From: Paenilisteria portnoyi | GTDB lineage: Bacteria; Bacillota; Bacilli; Lactobacillales; Listeriaceae | DNA: 64,000 nt | Assembly (NCBI RefSeq): GCF_014322795.1 | Contig: NZ_JAASTT010000008.1 | Span: 62,001-126,000, forward strand | Direction of reading: 5' to 3' | Part shown: positions 48,301 to 56,951 of the stretch, in pieces | How positions within the stretch are numbered: position 1 is the first letter of the stretch | Layout: every line of letters begins with the position of its first letter | Translations under genes and position numbers: made by a program | Notes under the pieces: model-generated | The model's input: the letters and a program-made list of their open reading frames with translations, nothing else | Told to the model about the DNA's origin: nothing | Databases searched by the model: none

Positions 48301-48544
48301 TTAAATCTGTCTTCGTGAGTTTTTTATCGGATGTGTAGACAGCGATGTAGGCCTGACCTTGTTTATCAGGATTATGTTTTTTCTCCATTTCTGTGGCAAG
48401 TGATGACGGATAGCCATCTGGGAGTTTGATTTCCCCTTTTTCACGGACTAAATCAGCCATGTTCGGTGCCGTGAAGATGAGTACGGCCATGACTACGAGC
48501 CAAGCTGCGACAATAGGCCATCTAAATTTTACAATCCATTTCAT
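45326..48544 (-). CDS. MMPL/RND-family membrane transporter (YdgH-like)
   Basis: A 1072-aa transporter with two copies of the RND layout. An N-terminal membrane helix precedes a short extracytoplasmic loop, then five helices (FVLVVLVLVFRSVVAPFIPL, FGIGTDYCILLMSRFKEEIG). A very large extracytoplasmic region (about 400-840) carries heptad-like repeats (QIETGLAQLETGLNQ), followed by a second helix set with ALGIDYSIFLMTRFNEY. The substrate is unknown; such exporters handle lipids or drugs. It follows a MarR gene by 19 bp. Confidence 0.92.
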   Translation of the reverse strand: MKWIVKFRWPIVAAWLVVMAVLIFTAPNMADLVREKGEIKLPDGYPSSLATEMEKKHNPDKQGQAYIAVYTSDKKLTKTDLNNIEGSLSDIEKNKKSLHITSVVDSFNQPELKDKFLSKDGKTMVATFNVDAGDTPVKEIRTDIDKKMDIKGVDTYLTGNALIQEDVVQSSEDGLHKTEGITIVFILVVLVLVFRSVVAPFIPLLTVGISYLTSQAVVSFLVDQWNFPVSTYTQIFMVCILFGIGTDYCILLMSRFKEEIGNGLSGKEAVFATYRTAGKTVIYSGIAVLVAFASLSFVQFELYRSAVAVAVGIVVLLAALFTIVPFFMATLGTALFWPLNKNVGHKENKLWGAAGKFAFARPFLALLVVAAITVPPIIMHTGNLSFNSLDEISDKYPSKKGFDVVSDSFGAGQVAPTTVYLENDDSMKTTEYLALLEQISTDLSHVDGVDMVLSASRPTGKRLDDIYIKDQAGKVSDGLDTASQGVGTIQKGLSDASSQMAKSEPQLNEAVKSVGELQAGTVATKDGVDQLQAALTQISTGIKAGASGAGDLEKGIQEARVQLAKLQDGQQQIQAGYVQIGTALQKVADQTASFQNPAQPAIDTSALNALFSNMEGSLKAYIASHPAAMTDPDFKAVMADFAKLGQATKALGPQIQASIDKEMAKAKQQMTALNQGIQTLASSMAELNAKNAEITQGLGAFDSGLGQIETGLAQLETGLNQASTGEDQVIAKMPEISSALTQLAAGQGQLQTGFTAMSGQIGQLTTGLKQSADGLGKIQTGLTDANDFVGNWSNVPYDESGIYIPEQLLSNADYQKVLDQYMSSDGKLASLNLVLTKNPYSDEAMDTIDGINDQLKSSLQGTKLENANIGMGGMTSINYDTRDMSSADYQLVLIFVLTGVFIVLVIVLRSLVMPLYLIASLVLTYFASIGIAEIIFARIIGYDGLTWATPFFGFVVLVALGIDYSIFLMTRFNEYHGMPIRERMILTMKNMGGVIFSAVLILGGTFAAMMPAGVLSLLEIASVVLIGLLLYAFVVLPLFVPVMVRLFGKANWWPFITRKNDHHENMDSKNRK

Positions 48545-48563
48545 TTGATCGAATCCCCCCTCT

Positions 48564-49010
48564 TTATTTTCCGATGACTGACTCCGTTATTTTTTTATAC
48601 AACGATAAAAATTGTTCGCTGTCTTCCTCGCCTAATATTTCAAGCCAGCTGGCAACGAGTTCTTCAAGTTTTTGTTCGCACGCCTGGTATACCTTTTCCC
48701 CATTATTCGTTACCGTTAACCTAAATCCGCGCTTATCTTCTGCATTTTTCATACGATGAATAAGGTCTTTCTCGACTAGTCGGTTAATCTTAGCGGTAAT
48801 CGCGCTTTTGTGCATGCTAAGCGCTGTCGCCAAATCATTCGGACTAGACTCACCATACTCCGCTAAATAACGCAATACCAAAAATTGTTCAAAGGAAATA
48901 CCCTGCTTTCCTAAGATTTGTTCCGCAATCGCATCATGCAGTTGCCTTGTCGCAAATATGTAGGTTTCTTCGTAGCTTTTGATTAGTTGCCTTACTTTAT
49001 CTTTCTCCAA
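48564..49010 (-). CDS. MarR-family transcriptional regulator
   Basis: A 148-aa winged-helix regulator. The HTH is LRYLAEYGESSPNDLATALS with MHKSAITAKINRLVEKDLIHR, followed by the wing AEDKRGFRLTVTNNGEKVY. The start is TTG after GGGGGTG. First gene of an operon with the MMPL transporter, so it probably represses that transporter until a ligand binds. Confidence 0.93.
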   Translation of the reverse strand: MEKDKVRQLIKSYEETYIFATRQLHDAIAEQILGKQGISFEQFLVLRYLAEYGESSPNDLATALSMHKSAITAKINRLVEKDLIHRMKNAEDKRGFRLTVTNNGEKVYQACEQKLEELVASWLEILGEEDSEQFLSLYKKITESVIGK

Positions 49011-49039
49011 AACAAGTTCACCCCCTAAACTATTTATTT

Positions 49040-49068
49040 ACTATACCGCAAATGATAAAATGGTGCAA
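49040..49068 (-). promoter_or_regulatory. Promoter of the MarR/MMPL operon
   Basis: On the minus strand TTGCAC (49063-49068), 17 bp, TATAGT (49040-49045). The -35 box coincides with the end of the pheT terminator. Confidence 0.75.
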
Positions 49069-49108
49069 AAAAACTGCTCTCTTCCAAGATAGGAAAAGAA
49101 CAGTTTCA
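49066..49108 (-). terminator. pheT terminator
   Basis: On the minus strand AAACTGTTCTTTTCC-tatctt-GGAAGAGAGCAGTTT (15 bp with two G-U pairs) followed by seven T. Confidence 0.92.
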
Positions 49109-49112
49109 CATA

Positions 49113-51521
49113 TTATCGAATTACCGCGTCAAATTTCGTCTCAAGCGCTGTAACAATCGCTTGGTTGGCTTTCGTCACTTCTTCGTCCGTCAATGTGCGT
49201 TCAGGATCGAGGAAAGTAAGCGTGTAGGCCATTGATTTTTTATCTGCCCCCAGTTTTTCACCTTCAAAAATATCGAAAAGTTGGATGTTCGTTAGGAGTT
49301 TACCAGCTTGTGCTTTGATTTCATTTTCTAGCGCGGCTTGGCTCACTTCTTTATTTACCAACAAAGCAATATCACGCGTCATACTTGGGAATCTAGGAAT
49401 CGTATGATACGCCACTGCTTTTTTCGGTGCTGCTAAAAGTTTTGTAGCATCTAGCTCGAATACATACGTTTCTTTCAAATCGAGCTCAGCGGCAAGCGAT
49501 GGATGTATTTGTGCTAAATAACCTATTTTCTCGCCGGCTAGTGAAATGGATGCGGTTCTTCCCGGATGCAAATCTTGTTTTTCTGTTTGCGCCCATTCCA
49601 AAGTTTCCTCTAGTCCGAGTTTCGCAACGACACCCTCGACCATACCTTTCAATAAGAAGAAATCGACTTGCTTCTCTTGTTTTTTCCAGTCCGTTTCCCG
49701 CCAGCTTCCTGTGATAAGTCCAGCTAAATGCTCTGTTTCAAGCGGTAAATTATCGCCTTCTGTCGCATAGAAAACCGTACCTAATTCGTATAGCGCGACA
49801 TTGCTATTTTTACGCGCCACATTGTAGCTCGCTGCTTTTAAAAGTTGAGGCACAATACTCGTCCGTAAATGGCTGTGCTCCTCACTCATTGGCATAGAAA
49901 GCGACACGGCTTTTTCTTCTGAGAGTGCTAATTTTGTTGCCGCTTGTTCGGTAGTTAAAGAATACGTCAGCGCTTGATTAAGCCCAGCGCCTTCCAAATA
50001 GCGACGAATCGTTCTTTTAGCTGCTTGTTCCACTGTCAAATGACCCGCTGAAACACTGTTCGGCAATGTCGATGGAATTTTATCGTAGCCATAAATACGC
50101 GCGACTTCTTCAAAAATATCCGCTTCAATTAGGATATCCCAACGGCGCGACGGAACGGTAATTGTTAATGTATCACCTTCCACCGCCAAATCAAACTGTA
50201 ATTTTGCAAAAATGGCTTGTACTTCTGTCGGGCTGATTTCGGTTCCTAAAACACGATTAATCCGTGTCAATGTTGTTTCAATCACGTTCTCATTTTTTGT
50301 GCGATTATCAACTGATGCCAAGCCTTCGATAAGTGTTCCGCCTGCCAGTTCAGCAATCAATGCCGCACCGTGTTGCAACGTTTTTTCCACTTTCCACGCA
50401 TCGCTACCTTTATCGTAACGGATACTCGCCTCGGTTCTCAAATTAAGCTCCCGAGACGCGCGTCCAATATAACTACTGCTAAAAATGGCACCTTCAAGGG
50501 CAACCGTCGTCGTTGTTTCGATAACCTCTGACGTTTCGCCACCCATCACGCCTGCAATCGCAATCGGAGTTGTCCCATTCGTAATCACTGCATGTCCTGT
50601 ATTAAGCGTACGTGTTTCTCCGTCGAGTGTTACGATTTCTTCCCCATCCGTAGCCAAACGAACAAGAATTTCTTTGCTGCCAAGTCGCGCGTAGTCAAAA
50701 GCATGTAGTGGCTGACCGTATTTCAAACAAATATAATTCGTCACGTCAACAACATTGTTATGCGGACGAATCCCAGCTTTCATCAGCTTCGTTTGTAACC
50801 AAAGCGGCGATTCGCGAACAACAACATCCTTAATCACTTGCATCCCGTAAAATGGTGTCGTGTCAGCATCTTGCACGCTCACTTGCACATAGTCTGCCAC
50901 ATCGCCTTTCGTAGCTACTTCCGGAATCGCATCAAAAACCGGTTTTTGATCCACAATCGCGCCAACTTCATACGCAACACCCGTCATGCTAAGCGCATCC
51001 GCTCGGTTCGGCGTAATGGCCATATCTAAAATCGCATCATCCAAGCCAAGTAGCACCGTCGCATCCGCGCCAACTTCCACTTCCACCGGCAATACAAAAA
51101 TCCCATCTGCCACTGCTTTCGGAATCGTTTTCCCTTCAAAACCTAACTCTTGTAATGAGCAAATCATGCCTTCCGAGACTTCCCCACGCAATTTTGCACG
51201 CTTAATTTTCATGCCACCTGGTAATTTGGCCCCAACACGAGCAACAATCACTTTTTGACCAGCGGCAACGTTTGGCGCGCCACAAATAATTTGAATCGGC
51301 TCCGCTTCGCCAACATTCACCGTACATTTATTTAATGTATCCGCATTTGGATGTTTCTCACATGTGATGACTTCCCCAACTACGACATTCGAGATTTCAG
51401 CGTTTAAATGTTCCACGCCTTCTATTTCAATCCCGCCACGCGTAATACGTTCTCCTAGCTCTTCTGCTGAAACCGCCAGATTTGGAAAATATTCTTTTAC
51501 CCATTGATATGATACTAACAT
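49113..51521 (-). CDS. pheT: Phenylalanyl-tRNA synthetase beta subunit
   Basis: Beta subunit of the alpha2-beta2 enzyme; it carries the editing domain. 802 aa. Domains in order: tRNA-binding EMAP-like domain (VGEVITCEKHPNADTLNKC), B3/B4 editing domain, B5 (DIFEEVARIYGYDKIP), catalytic-like core and C-terminal FDX anticodon-binding domain (IPRFPSMTRDIALLVN). It follows pheS by 14 bp under the same T-box. Confidence 0.97.
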   Translation of the reverse strand: MLVSYQWVKEYFPNLAVSAEELGERITRGGIEIEGVEHLNAEISNVVVGEVITCEKHPNADTLNKCTVNVGEAEPIQIICGAPNVAAGQKVIVARVGAKLPGGMKIKRAKLRGEVSEGMICSLQELGFEGKTIPKAVADGIFVLPVEVEVGADATVLLGLDDAILDMAITPNRADALSMTGVAYEVGAIVDQKPVFDAIPEVATKGDVADYVQVSVQDADTTPFYGMQVIKDVVVRESPLWLQTKLMKAGIRPHNNVVDVTNYICLKYGQPLHAFDYARLGSKEILVRLATDGEEIVTLDGETRTLNTGHAVITNGTTPIAIAGVMGGETSEVIETTTTVALEGAIFSSSYIGRASRELNLRTEASIRYDKGSDAWKVEKTLQHGAALIAELAGGTLIEGLASVDNRTKNENVIETTLTRINRVLGTEISPTEVQAIFAKLQFDLAVEGDTLTITVPSRRWDILIEADIFEEVARIYGYDKIPSTLPNSVSAGHLTVEQAAKRTIRRYLEGAGLNQALTYSLTTEQAATKLALSEEKAVSLSMPMSEEHSHLRTSIVPQLLKAASYNVARKNSNVALYELGTVFYATEGDNLPLETEHLAGLITGSWRETDWKKQEKQVDFFLLKGMVEGVVAKLGLEETLEWAQTEKQDLHPGRTASISLAGEKIGYLAQIHPSLAAELDLKETYVFELDATKLLAAPKKAVAYHTIPRFPSMTRDIALLVNKEVSQAALENEIKAQAGKLLTNIQLFDIFEGEKLGADKKSMAYTLTFLDPERTLTDEEVTKANQAIVTALETKFDAVIR

Positions 51522-51535
51522 GCCTCTTCGCCCCC

Positions 51536-52576
51536 TTATTCTTTCACCGAAAATTGTTTTGTAAACCGCAAATCGTTTGTGTACAGGTGACGAATATCAT
51601 CCACCGCATATTTCAACATCGCGACACGCTCTGGACCCATTCCAAAGGCAAAACCGCTATATTTTTTTGAATCGATTCCTGACATTTCAAGGACATTCGG
51701 ATGCACCATACCAGAACCAAGAATTTCAATCCAACCAGTGCCTTTACATACGCGACAACCTTCACCGCCACATTTGAAACACGAAATATCCATCTCAACA
51801 GAAGGCTCTGTGAACGGGAAGAAACTCGGACGCAATCTAACATCGCGCTCTTCTCCAAACATTTTCTTCGCAAGCACAGTCAGCGTTCCTTTTAAGTCAG
51901 CCAACGTAATATTCTCATCCACAACCAAGCCCTCAATCTGCGTAAACTGATGGGAATGCGTTGCGTCATCGTTATCACGACGGTACACTTTACCCGGACA
52001 AATAATTTTAATCGGTCCATTCGCAAAATCGTGTTGCTCCATCACACGCGCCTGCACAGGAGACGTTTGCGTGCGCAATAACGTATTTTCTGTAATGTAG
52101 AAACTGTCTTGCATATCGCGCGCTGGGTGATCTTTTGGCAAATTCAACGCCTCGAAATTATAGTAATCCTTCTCCACTTCTGGCCCTTCCGCAATCGTGT
52201 AGCCCATTCCGATAAACAAGTCCTCAATCTCTTCAATGACCTGCGTCAATAAATGCGCCGTGCCCTCTTTCACAGTCGTTCCAGGAAGCGTGACATCAAT
52301 CGTTTCATTCGCTAGCTGCTTCTTGATTTCGGCCGCGCCTAGTTCCGCTTGCTTTTCTTGAATCGCGCTCGTCAACTGCTCGCGAACTTCATTAGCAACT
52401 GCTCCCACTTTCGGACGTTCTTCAGCAGACAATTTTCCCATTTGCTTCATAATTTCCGTCATTGGTCCTTTTTTACCTAAATACTTCACCCGTAAATCGT
52501 TCAACGTCTCTAAACTTTCGACAGCCGCAATTTCCTTCACAGCCTCTTGTTTCAATTGCTCCAACTGATCTAACAC
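51536..52576 (-). CDS. pheS: Phenylalanyl-tRNA synthetase alpha subunit
   Basis: Catalytic subunit, class II aminoacyl-tRNA synthetase, 346 aa. The N-terminal coiled coil is followed by [40 protein letters not shown]-type motif 2 and [16 protein letters not shown] motif 3. The start is GTG after AAGGAG. Transcription is controlled by the upstream Phe T-box. Confidence 0.97.
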   Translation of the reverse strand: MLDQLEQLKQEAVKEIAAVESLETLNDLRVKYLGKKGPMTEIMKQMGKLSAEERPKVGAVANEVREQLTSAIQEKQAELGAAEIKKQLANETIDVTLPGTTVKEGTAHLLTQVIEEIEDLFIGMGYTIAEGPEVEKDYYNFEALNLPKDHPARDMQDSFYITENTLLRTQTSPVQARVMEQHDFANGPIKIICPGKVYRRDNDDATHSHQFTQIEGLVVDENITLADLKGTLTVLAKKMFGEERDVRLRPSFFPFTEPSVEMDISCFKCGGEGCRVCKGTGWIEILGSGMVHPNVLEMSGIDSKKYSGFAFGMGPERVAMLKYAVDDIRHLYTNDLRFTKQFSVKE

Positions 52577-52601
52577 GCTACTTCACTCCTTATTTTTAGC
52601 C

Positions 52602-52870
52602 AAAATAAAAAACCTTATCCACAAAGGGACGAGGTTATAATCACGCGGTACCACCCTAATAGACAGCTCAAAAAGCCATCCACTTCATTCCAATAACGGC
52701 TTCACACCGATCTGTCTTTCATCCAAAAAAATCCCGACAGCGACTCCAGAGCTGAAATGTTCGCACATACGTATCACATGAGGCTATTTGCAGTCTAAGA
52801 TAACCTCTCCCTAAAATGAATCCGTAAAGCTACTTGTCTCCTTCAACGTCTTTAAGCATATTTAGTTGAT
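52602..52870 (-). promoter_or_regulatory. T-box leader for pheST (Phe)
   Basis: A tRNA-sensing leader. The T-box sequence AGGGTGGTACCGCG lies at 52644-52657 (minus strand). The terminator AACCT...AGGTTTTTTATTTT is at 52602-52636 and overlaps the antiterminator. Upstream stem I contains GAACATTTCAG with specifier TTC (Phe) at 52754-52756, followed by A. Uncharged tRNA-Phe should allow read-through. Confidence 0.92.
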
Positions 52871-52877
52871 ACGTTCC

Positions 52878-52906
52878 ATTATAGTATGTTTTGCTAAGTT
52901 TTTCAA
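52878..52906 (-). promoter_or_regulatory. pheST promoter
   Basis: On the minus strand TTGAAA (52901-52906), 17 bp, TATAAT (52878-52883), just before the T-box leader. Confidence 0.88.
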
Positions 52907-52918
52907 GGTAAAAAAAGA

Positions 52919-52962
52919 AATGTGGCACATAAACATTATTTGAAATGCCAATGTGCCACAAA
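52919..52962 (-). terminator. Terminator of the HxlR gene
   Basis: On the minus strand TGTGGCACAT...ATGTGCCACA (10 bp) followed by TTTCTTTTTTT. It lies immediately upstream of the pheST promoter. Confidence 0.85.
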
Positions 52963-52967
52963 TCTCA

Positions 52968-53303
52968 CTACTTTTCTACTGGATCTAGTTCCACCCAAGT
53001 TTCTGCCCAGTTCTGCACTTGCTCCATCACTTTCTCCAAACCTTTACCTTTTTCAGTCAATACGTATTCAATGCGAACAGGTGTCTCTGGGTACACATGG
53101 CGCACGACGATTCCGGATTCTTCTAACTCTTTTAAGCGCTCTGCAAGGACTCGATCACTCATTTGCGTAATCTCGCCTGCAATTTCCTTAAAGCGTTTCG
53201 GTCCATCAAGCAAAACATTAATAATCAGACCAGTCCAACGCTTACCAAGTAGCGAAAAGGCATTCTCGAACTTCGGACACATTGTATGCGTTTCTTCTTT
53301 CAT
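52968..53303 (-). CDS. HxlR-family transcriptional regulator
   Basis: A 111-aa winged-helix regulator. ATG at 53303 follows AGAGGTGAG; the frame runs on to 53366. Family signatures: MCPKFENAFSLLGKRWTGLI with a near-N-terminal Cys that can be redox- or aldehyde-sensing in this family, FKEIAGEITQMSDRVLAERL and VYPETPVRIEYVLTEKG. Divergent from the 114-aa gene, which it may control. Confidence 0.92.
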   Translation of the reverse strand: MKEETHTMCPKFENAFSLLGKRWTGLIINVLLDGPKRFKEIAGEITQMSDRVLAERLKELEESGIVVRHVYPETPVRIEYVLTEKGKGLEKVMEQVQNWAETWVELDPVEK

Positions 53304-53477
53304 TGTTCTCACCTCTAAAAGTATTATATCATATTCCAAGCTAGAAAGTAACTCATTTAAACTCACCAGCTTACAATTAATAAGCGTATAGATACATTGA
53401 AAAATCCCTCATTTAAGCGTAAAATAGAAGTATCAGATAAGCTGACGCAGTAAACGTCATTGGAGGGATCGTAAATC

Positions 53478-53822
53478 ATGACTCAATCCAGATATGTTGT
53501 CAAAAGTAGCGTAGCCGAAACCATGGACTTAATTAAATTATCCCAATCAACGAACGAGCTTAGCTTTGAAGAGCTACGCCAATTTGGCGAGTTCCACCAG
53601 GGAATGCTAACCTACGATCAAACATCAATGCGTCCCGGTAATCATACAGCTCTATTCATCGTCGTGCATGATTTCAACCACGTCACCGAAGTCACCATGA
53701 TTACAACAGGAGGCTCTGGCACTTTATTTAACATCGATTGGAGTGCCGCAAAAGGTATAATAGGCGGCGTCAAATCTGCTCTGAAACCTGTGCTTATCAA
53801 GGAAGTGAAGATGCGAGACTAG
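53478..53822 (+). CDS. Hypothetical 114-aa protein, possibly DUF6054
   Basis: A small soluble alpha/beta protein with no signal peptide (TALFIVVHDFNHVTEVTMIT, then a Gly-rich turn). It resembles proteins annotated as DUF6054, but I am not certain. The start follows GGAGGG. Divergent from the HxlR gene and with its own terminator. Confidence 0.72.
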   Translation: MTQSRYVVKSSVAETMDLIKLSQSTNELSFEELRQFGEFHQGMLTYDQTSMRPGNHTALFIVVHDFNHVTEVTMITTGGSGTLFNIDWSAAKGIIGGVKSALKPVLIKEVKMRD

Positions 53823-53823
53823 A

Positions 53824-53868
53824 CGAAAACAGTACGACCCTGATTTTTAGGTGCGTACTGTTTTTCTT
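53824..53868 (+). terminator. Terminator of the 114-aa gene
   Basis: AAAACAGTACG...CGTACTGTTTTT, an 11-bp stem with a T-tail immediately after the stop. Confidence 0.9.
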
Positions 53869-54309
53869 ATTTATCAATCATAGGCATTCTATCTAAGTGA
53901 TTCAATGGTAAGTAAGAATCAATGCTTCAAAATTCCAGTCTTCTGCAAACCTTCCTCATCTTTGACACGCGTGCTAAACAGCTTTGTTAAAGCAAAATAT
54001 TCCATTGTGGGAATATAAACATTTAAATTAGAAAAACGTAAAACATCCGCAAATTCTATCTCTTCTTTAGGCGGAATTTCCACAACCGTAACTTCATCGA
54101 TTGAAAACTTGTCTAAAGCTACTCGCATCTTCCACGTCACGTATCATAATATCGATATCAAAAGTTTCTCTAAATTCATCTTGTAAAAGGTATTTTCCTA
54201 ATAAGCCACCTATTAAAATAACGCCCGCACGGACGTTATTTTTAACCATCTCTTTATTAACTTCTTCAAGCAATGTCTCCAAATATCTATTGGGGTTATT
54301 TATCATCAT
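53867..54309 (-). pseudogene. Frameshifted nucleotidyltransferase-like gene (DUF6036-like)
   Basis: The N-terminal frame (from 54309) reads AGVILIGGLLGKYLLQ and TFDIDIMIRD, the nucleotidyltransferase-type G-G and D-x-D region. It then runs into a stop near 54094, while another frame continues with VALDKFSIDEVTVVEIPPKE through MEYFALTKLFSTRVKDEE to a stop at 53919. A third frame then gives IDSYLPLNHLDRMPMIDK to a stop at 53867. Two frameshifts within 450 bp indicate a dead gene or two sequencing errors. The upstream 88-aa gene overlaps its start. Confidence 0.75.
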
Positions 54310-54572
54310 GCCGTCAGCTCTTCTTTCGCAACCTTATACAACACATCATTCTGAACAAGCATATTTAAGTGATTGATATATTTGTTCAGCCAATCTTCAT
54401 CACGATCCTGCTTATTTACAGTCAATAATTTACTAGGATGCAGTAATAGCTTGCGCAAAACCTGCACTTGCTCATGATATCTCTCCGTATTTTGAGATTC
54501 ACTTCTTTGTAGGTATTTCACTTGCTTATACTGAATAACTAATTTCCGATAGGGATAAACAAATCTGCTCAT
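54306..54572 (-). CDS. Hypothetical 88-aa protein, partner of the broken gene
   Basis: A basic, helical 88-aa protein with no recognised family. It starts after AAAGGAG, and its stop overlaps the ATG of the nucleotidyltransferase-like gene by four bases. That two-gene coupling recalls toxin-antitoxin-type or MNT/HEPN-like pairs, but no motif supports such a function. Confidence 0.6.
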   Translation of the reverse strand: MSRFVYPYRKLVIQYKQVKYLQRSESQNTERYHEQVQVLRKLLLHPSKLLTVNKQDRDEDWLNKYINHLNMLVQNDVLYKVAKEELTA

Positions 54573-54653
54573 ATCAAATCACTCCTTTCCACACTGTTCT
54601 TATTAACCCCATTATAGCACGATTTAAACCTAATTCGCAATCTCGATTACGCT

Positions 54654-55412
54654 CTACTTCCTCAACCCATACATCAAAATCCCCGCTGCTACCGCAACAT
54701 TCAGCGACTCGCTAGCACCGTATATCGGTATGTACACTTTGTGCGTTAGTCGTGTTTGGAGTTCTGTCTGAATTCCATTCCCCTCATTACCAACCATCAA
54801 CGCCAATGTTTCGCGTGGCTCCACGTCCTGTAATTTTGTCGCCGTATCATCTAAAACAGCCCCAAAAATGGACACACCTTCTTCTTCCAAACGCTCAATC
54901 CAATCTAACAAACTAGCTTGCAAAACTGGAATATGGAAATGGCTTCCTTGTGTCGATCGAATCACTTTTGGATTGTATAAATCTGCGCTTCCTCGACCGA
55001 GAACAACGGCGTCATATCCGGCCGCATCTGCTGTACGAATCAAAGTCCCCACATTCCCTGGATCTTGTACACCATCTAATAACAAGAACTTCTTGCCGAA
55101 CAACATCATGATTTCTGGATCTTCCATTTTCACGACAGCGAAGATGCCTTGGTCGGTGATTGTTTCGCTGATACTTGTCGCCACTTCTTTATTCACATAA
55201 AACACAGGGATATTCGTGATATTCCATTCTTCCGGTATCTTCACATTTGGTGCCACAATTAGCTCCGTTACTAAGCCATCTTGGCGTAACGCCTCTTCCA
55301 CCAGATGAAATCCTTCTACCAGATAAGAAAACTCTTGTTGTCTTCCTTTTTTTGTCTGCAATTTACGCCAATTTTTGACGCGGTCGTTTTTCGTTGATTT
55401 GATCATTTCCAC
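54654..55412 (-). CDS. SpoU/TrmH-family RNA 2'-O-methyltransferase (YsgA-like)
   Basis: A 252-aa SPOUT methyltransferase using S-adenosylmethionine. The N-terminal substrate-binding domain (EFSYLVEGFHLVEEALRQ) precedes the trefoil-knot domain: LLLDGVQDPGNVGTLIRTAD, ALMVGNEGNGI and VYIPIYGASESLNVAVAAGI, the three SpoU motifs. The start is GTG at 55412, with ATG at 55406 as alternative. Near pheST in Listeria and Bacillus. Target nucleotide unknown. Confidence 0.92.
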   Translation of the reverse strand: MEMIKSTKNDRVKNWRKLQTKKGRQQEFSYLVEGFHLVEEALRQDGLVTELIVAPNVKIPEEWNITNIPVFYVNKEVATSISETITDQGIFAVVKMEDPEIMMLFGKKFLLLDGVQDPGNVGTLIRTADAAGYDAVVLGRGSADLYNPKVIRSTQGSHFHIPVLQASLLDWIERLEEEGVSIFGAVLDDTATKLQDVEPRETLALMVGNEGNGIQTELQTRLTHKVYIPIYGASESLNVAVAAGILMYGLRK

Positions 55413-55483
55413 GATTCATCACGCTCCCATTCCTATCTATTATAGCATATTGCATAACTATTCGTGAAAAGCTTATTTTCAGG

Positions 55484-55513
55484 TTGTTATCTACTACGCA
55501 AAACTGGTATAAT
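55484..55513 (+). promoter_or_regulatory. Promoter of the NSS symporter gene
   Basis: TTGTTA (55484-55489), 18 bp, TATAAT (55508-55513). Confidence 0.75.
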
Positions 55514-55555
55514 ACGTTAAAGATGAAAAGCATTAAAGGGGAGATTAAAACTATT

Positions 55556-56902
55556 ATGCAAACAAATCGGGAACAATGGTCATCAAAATTAGGATTTATT
55601 TTAGCATCTGCGGGCTCTGCCATCGGATTGGGCGCGCTCTGGAAAATGCCTTATGTAACGGCAAATGCTGGCGGTGGCGCTTTCTTTCTTATTTTCGCGA
55701 TTTTTACGATATTTATCGGCTTGCCCGTTTTACTTGGCGAGTTCGTTATTGGTCGAAATACGCAGAGTGGAACCATCACAGCCTATCGAAAATTGGCGCC
55801 AAACACAAAATGGAATTGGACCGGGCGCATTGGTGTTCTTACTTGCTTCTTCATTCTTGCTTTTTACTGCGTGGTTGGTGGTTGGGCGATACTTTACATA
55901 TGGAAAGCCGCGACCGGAGCACTTCAAGGGCTGTCTGTGGATGCATTGACAGAGGTTTTTATAACAACTTCTAATGATCCGCTACAGGTTATTTTAGCGA
56001 CGGTTCTATTTATTGCGATTAATCTTTTCGTATTGCTAAAAGGGATTACAGCCGGGATTGAGCGCGCAAATCGTTGGATGATGCCTGCCTTATTCGTATT
56101 TTTACTCATATTGATCGTGTACGCTTTGACTTTGCCGAATGCGATGGATGGTGTCGCTTACTTTTTACAGCCAAAATTCGATGATTTGTCGTCCGATGGG
56201 ATTTTGCAAGCGCTTGGACAAAGTTTCTTCTCGCTGGCAGTCGGTGTTGGTGGGATGATTACGTATGCGTCTTACTTAAAACGCGATGTATTCTTGCCGA
56301 GTAGCGCGCTGACCATCGCTTTGATGAATTTACTTGTGTCTTTATTCGCTGGGCTTGCCATTTTCCCTGCTGCATTCTCATTTGGAATTGAGCCACAAGC
56401 AGGACCAGGACTCTTATTTATCGTCTTACCGGCAATTTTTAACCAAGTACCGTTCGGCATTGTGTTCCTACTATTATTCTTAGTTTTATTCCTATTCGCG
56501 GCACTGACATCTAGCTTCAACTTATTCGAAGTACCAGTCACAGCATTCCTCGAAAAACGACCTGAAGCCAGAAAACGTGTACTCCTCATCGTTGTTGCGA
56601 TTGTCGCATTACTCGCCGTTCCAACATCACTAAGTACTGGCGTTCTAGCCGATGTCACCCTTTTTGGGAAAAATTTGTTCGGTATCGCGGACTATCTCGC
56701 ATCGAATATCTTACTTCCAATTGGCGCTTTCTTGATCGCTATCTTTGTCGGATTTCGGATGCCACGCCAAGTCTTACTAGATGAGATTACATCAGGCGGT
56801 GCATTTCGCTTCAAACTCTTCGCGGCTTGGTTATTAATTTTAAAATATGTATGTCCAATCGCGATTTTCCTTGTATTTTTACAGCAACTAGGAATTTTAT
56901 AA
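55556..56902 (+). CDS. Sodium:neurotransmitter symporter (SNF/NSS) family transporter
   Basis: A 448-aa sodium-coupled amino-acid transporter of the LeuT fold. The start is ATG at 55556 with GGGGAG about 12 bases upstream. The N-terminal signature WSSKLGFILASAGSAIGLGA with WKMPYVTANAGGGAFFLIF marks the sodium and substrate sites. About 11-12 hydrophobic segments, including the middle SFFSLAVGVGGMITYASYL. Substrate unknown, possibly Trp, Tyr or another amino acid. Monocistronic with its own promoter and terminator. Confidence 0.92.
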   Translation: MQTNREQWSSKLGFILASAGSAIGLGALWKMPYVTANAGGGAFFLIFAIFTIFIGLPVLLGEFVIGRNTQSGTITAYRKLAPNTKWNWTGRIGVLTCFFILAFYCVVGGWAILYIWKAATGALQGLSVDALTEVFITTSNDPLQVILATVLFIAINLFVLLKGITAGIERANRWMMPALFVFLLILIVYALTLPNAMDGVAYFLQPKFDDLSSDGILQALGQSFFSLAVGVGGMITYASYLKRDVFLPSSALTIALMNLLVSLFAGLAIFPAAFSFGIEPQAGPGLLFIVLPAIFNQVPFGIVFLLLFLVLFLFAALTSSFNLFEVPVTAFLEKRPEARKRVLLIVVAIVALLAVPTSLSTGVLADVTLFGKNLFGIADYLASNILLPIGAFLIAIFVGFRMPRQVLLDEITSGGAFRFKLFAAWLLILKYVCPIAIFLVFLQQLGIL

Positions 56903-56951
56903 ACGCAAAAACGATGATGCAGAGTCCAGGCATCATCGTTTTTTGCGTTAT
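56903..56951. terminator. Bidirectional terminator, symporter / epimerase
   Basis: GCAAAAACGATGATGC-agagtccag-GCATCATCGTTTTTTGC between the convergent genes. Confidence 0.92.
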
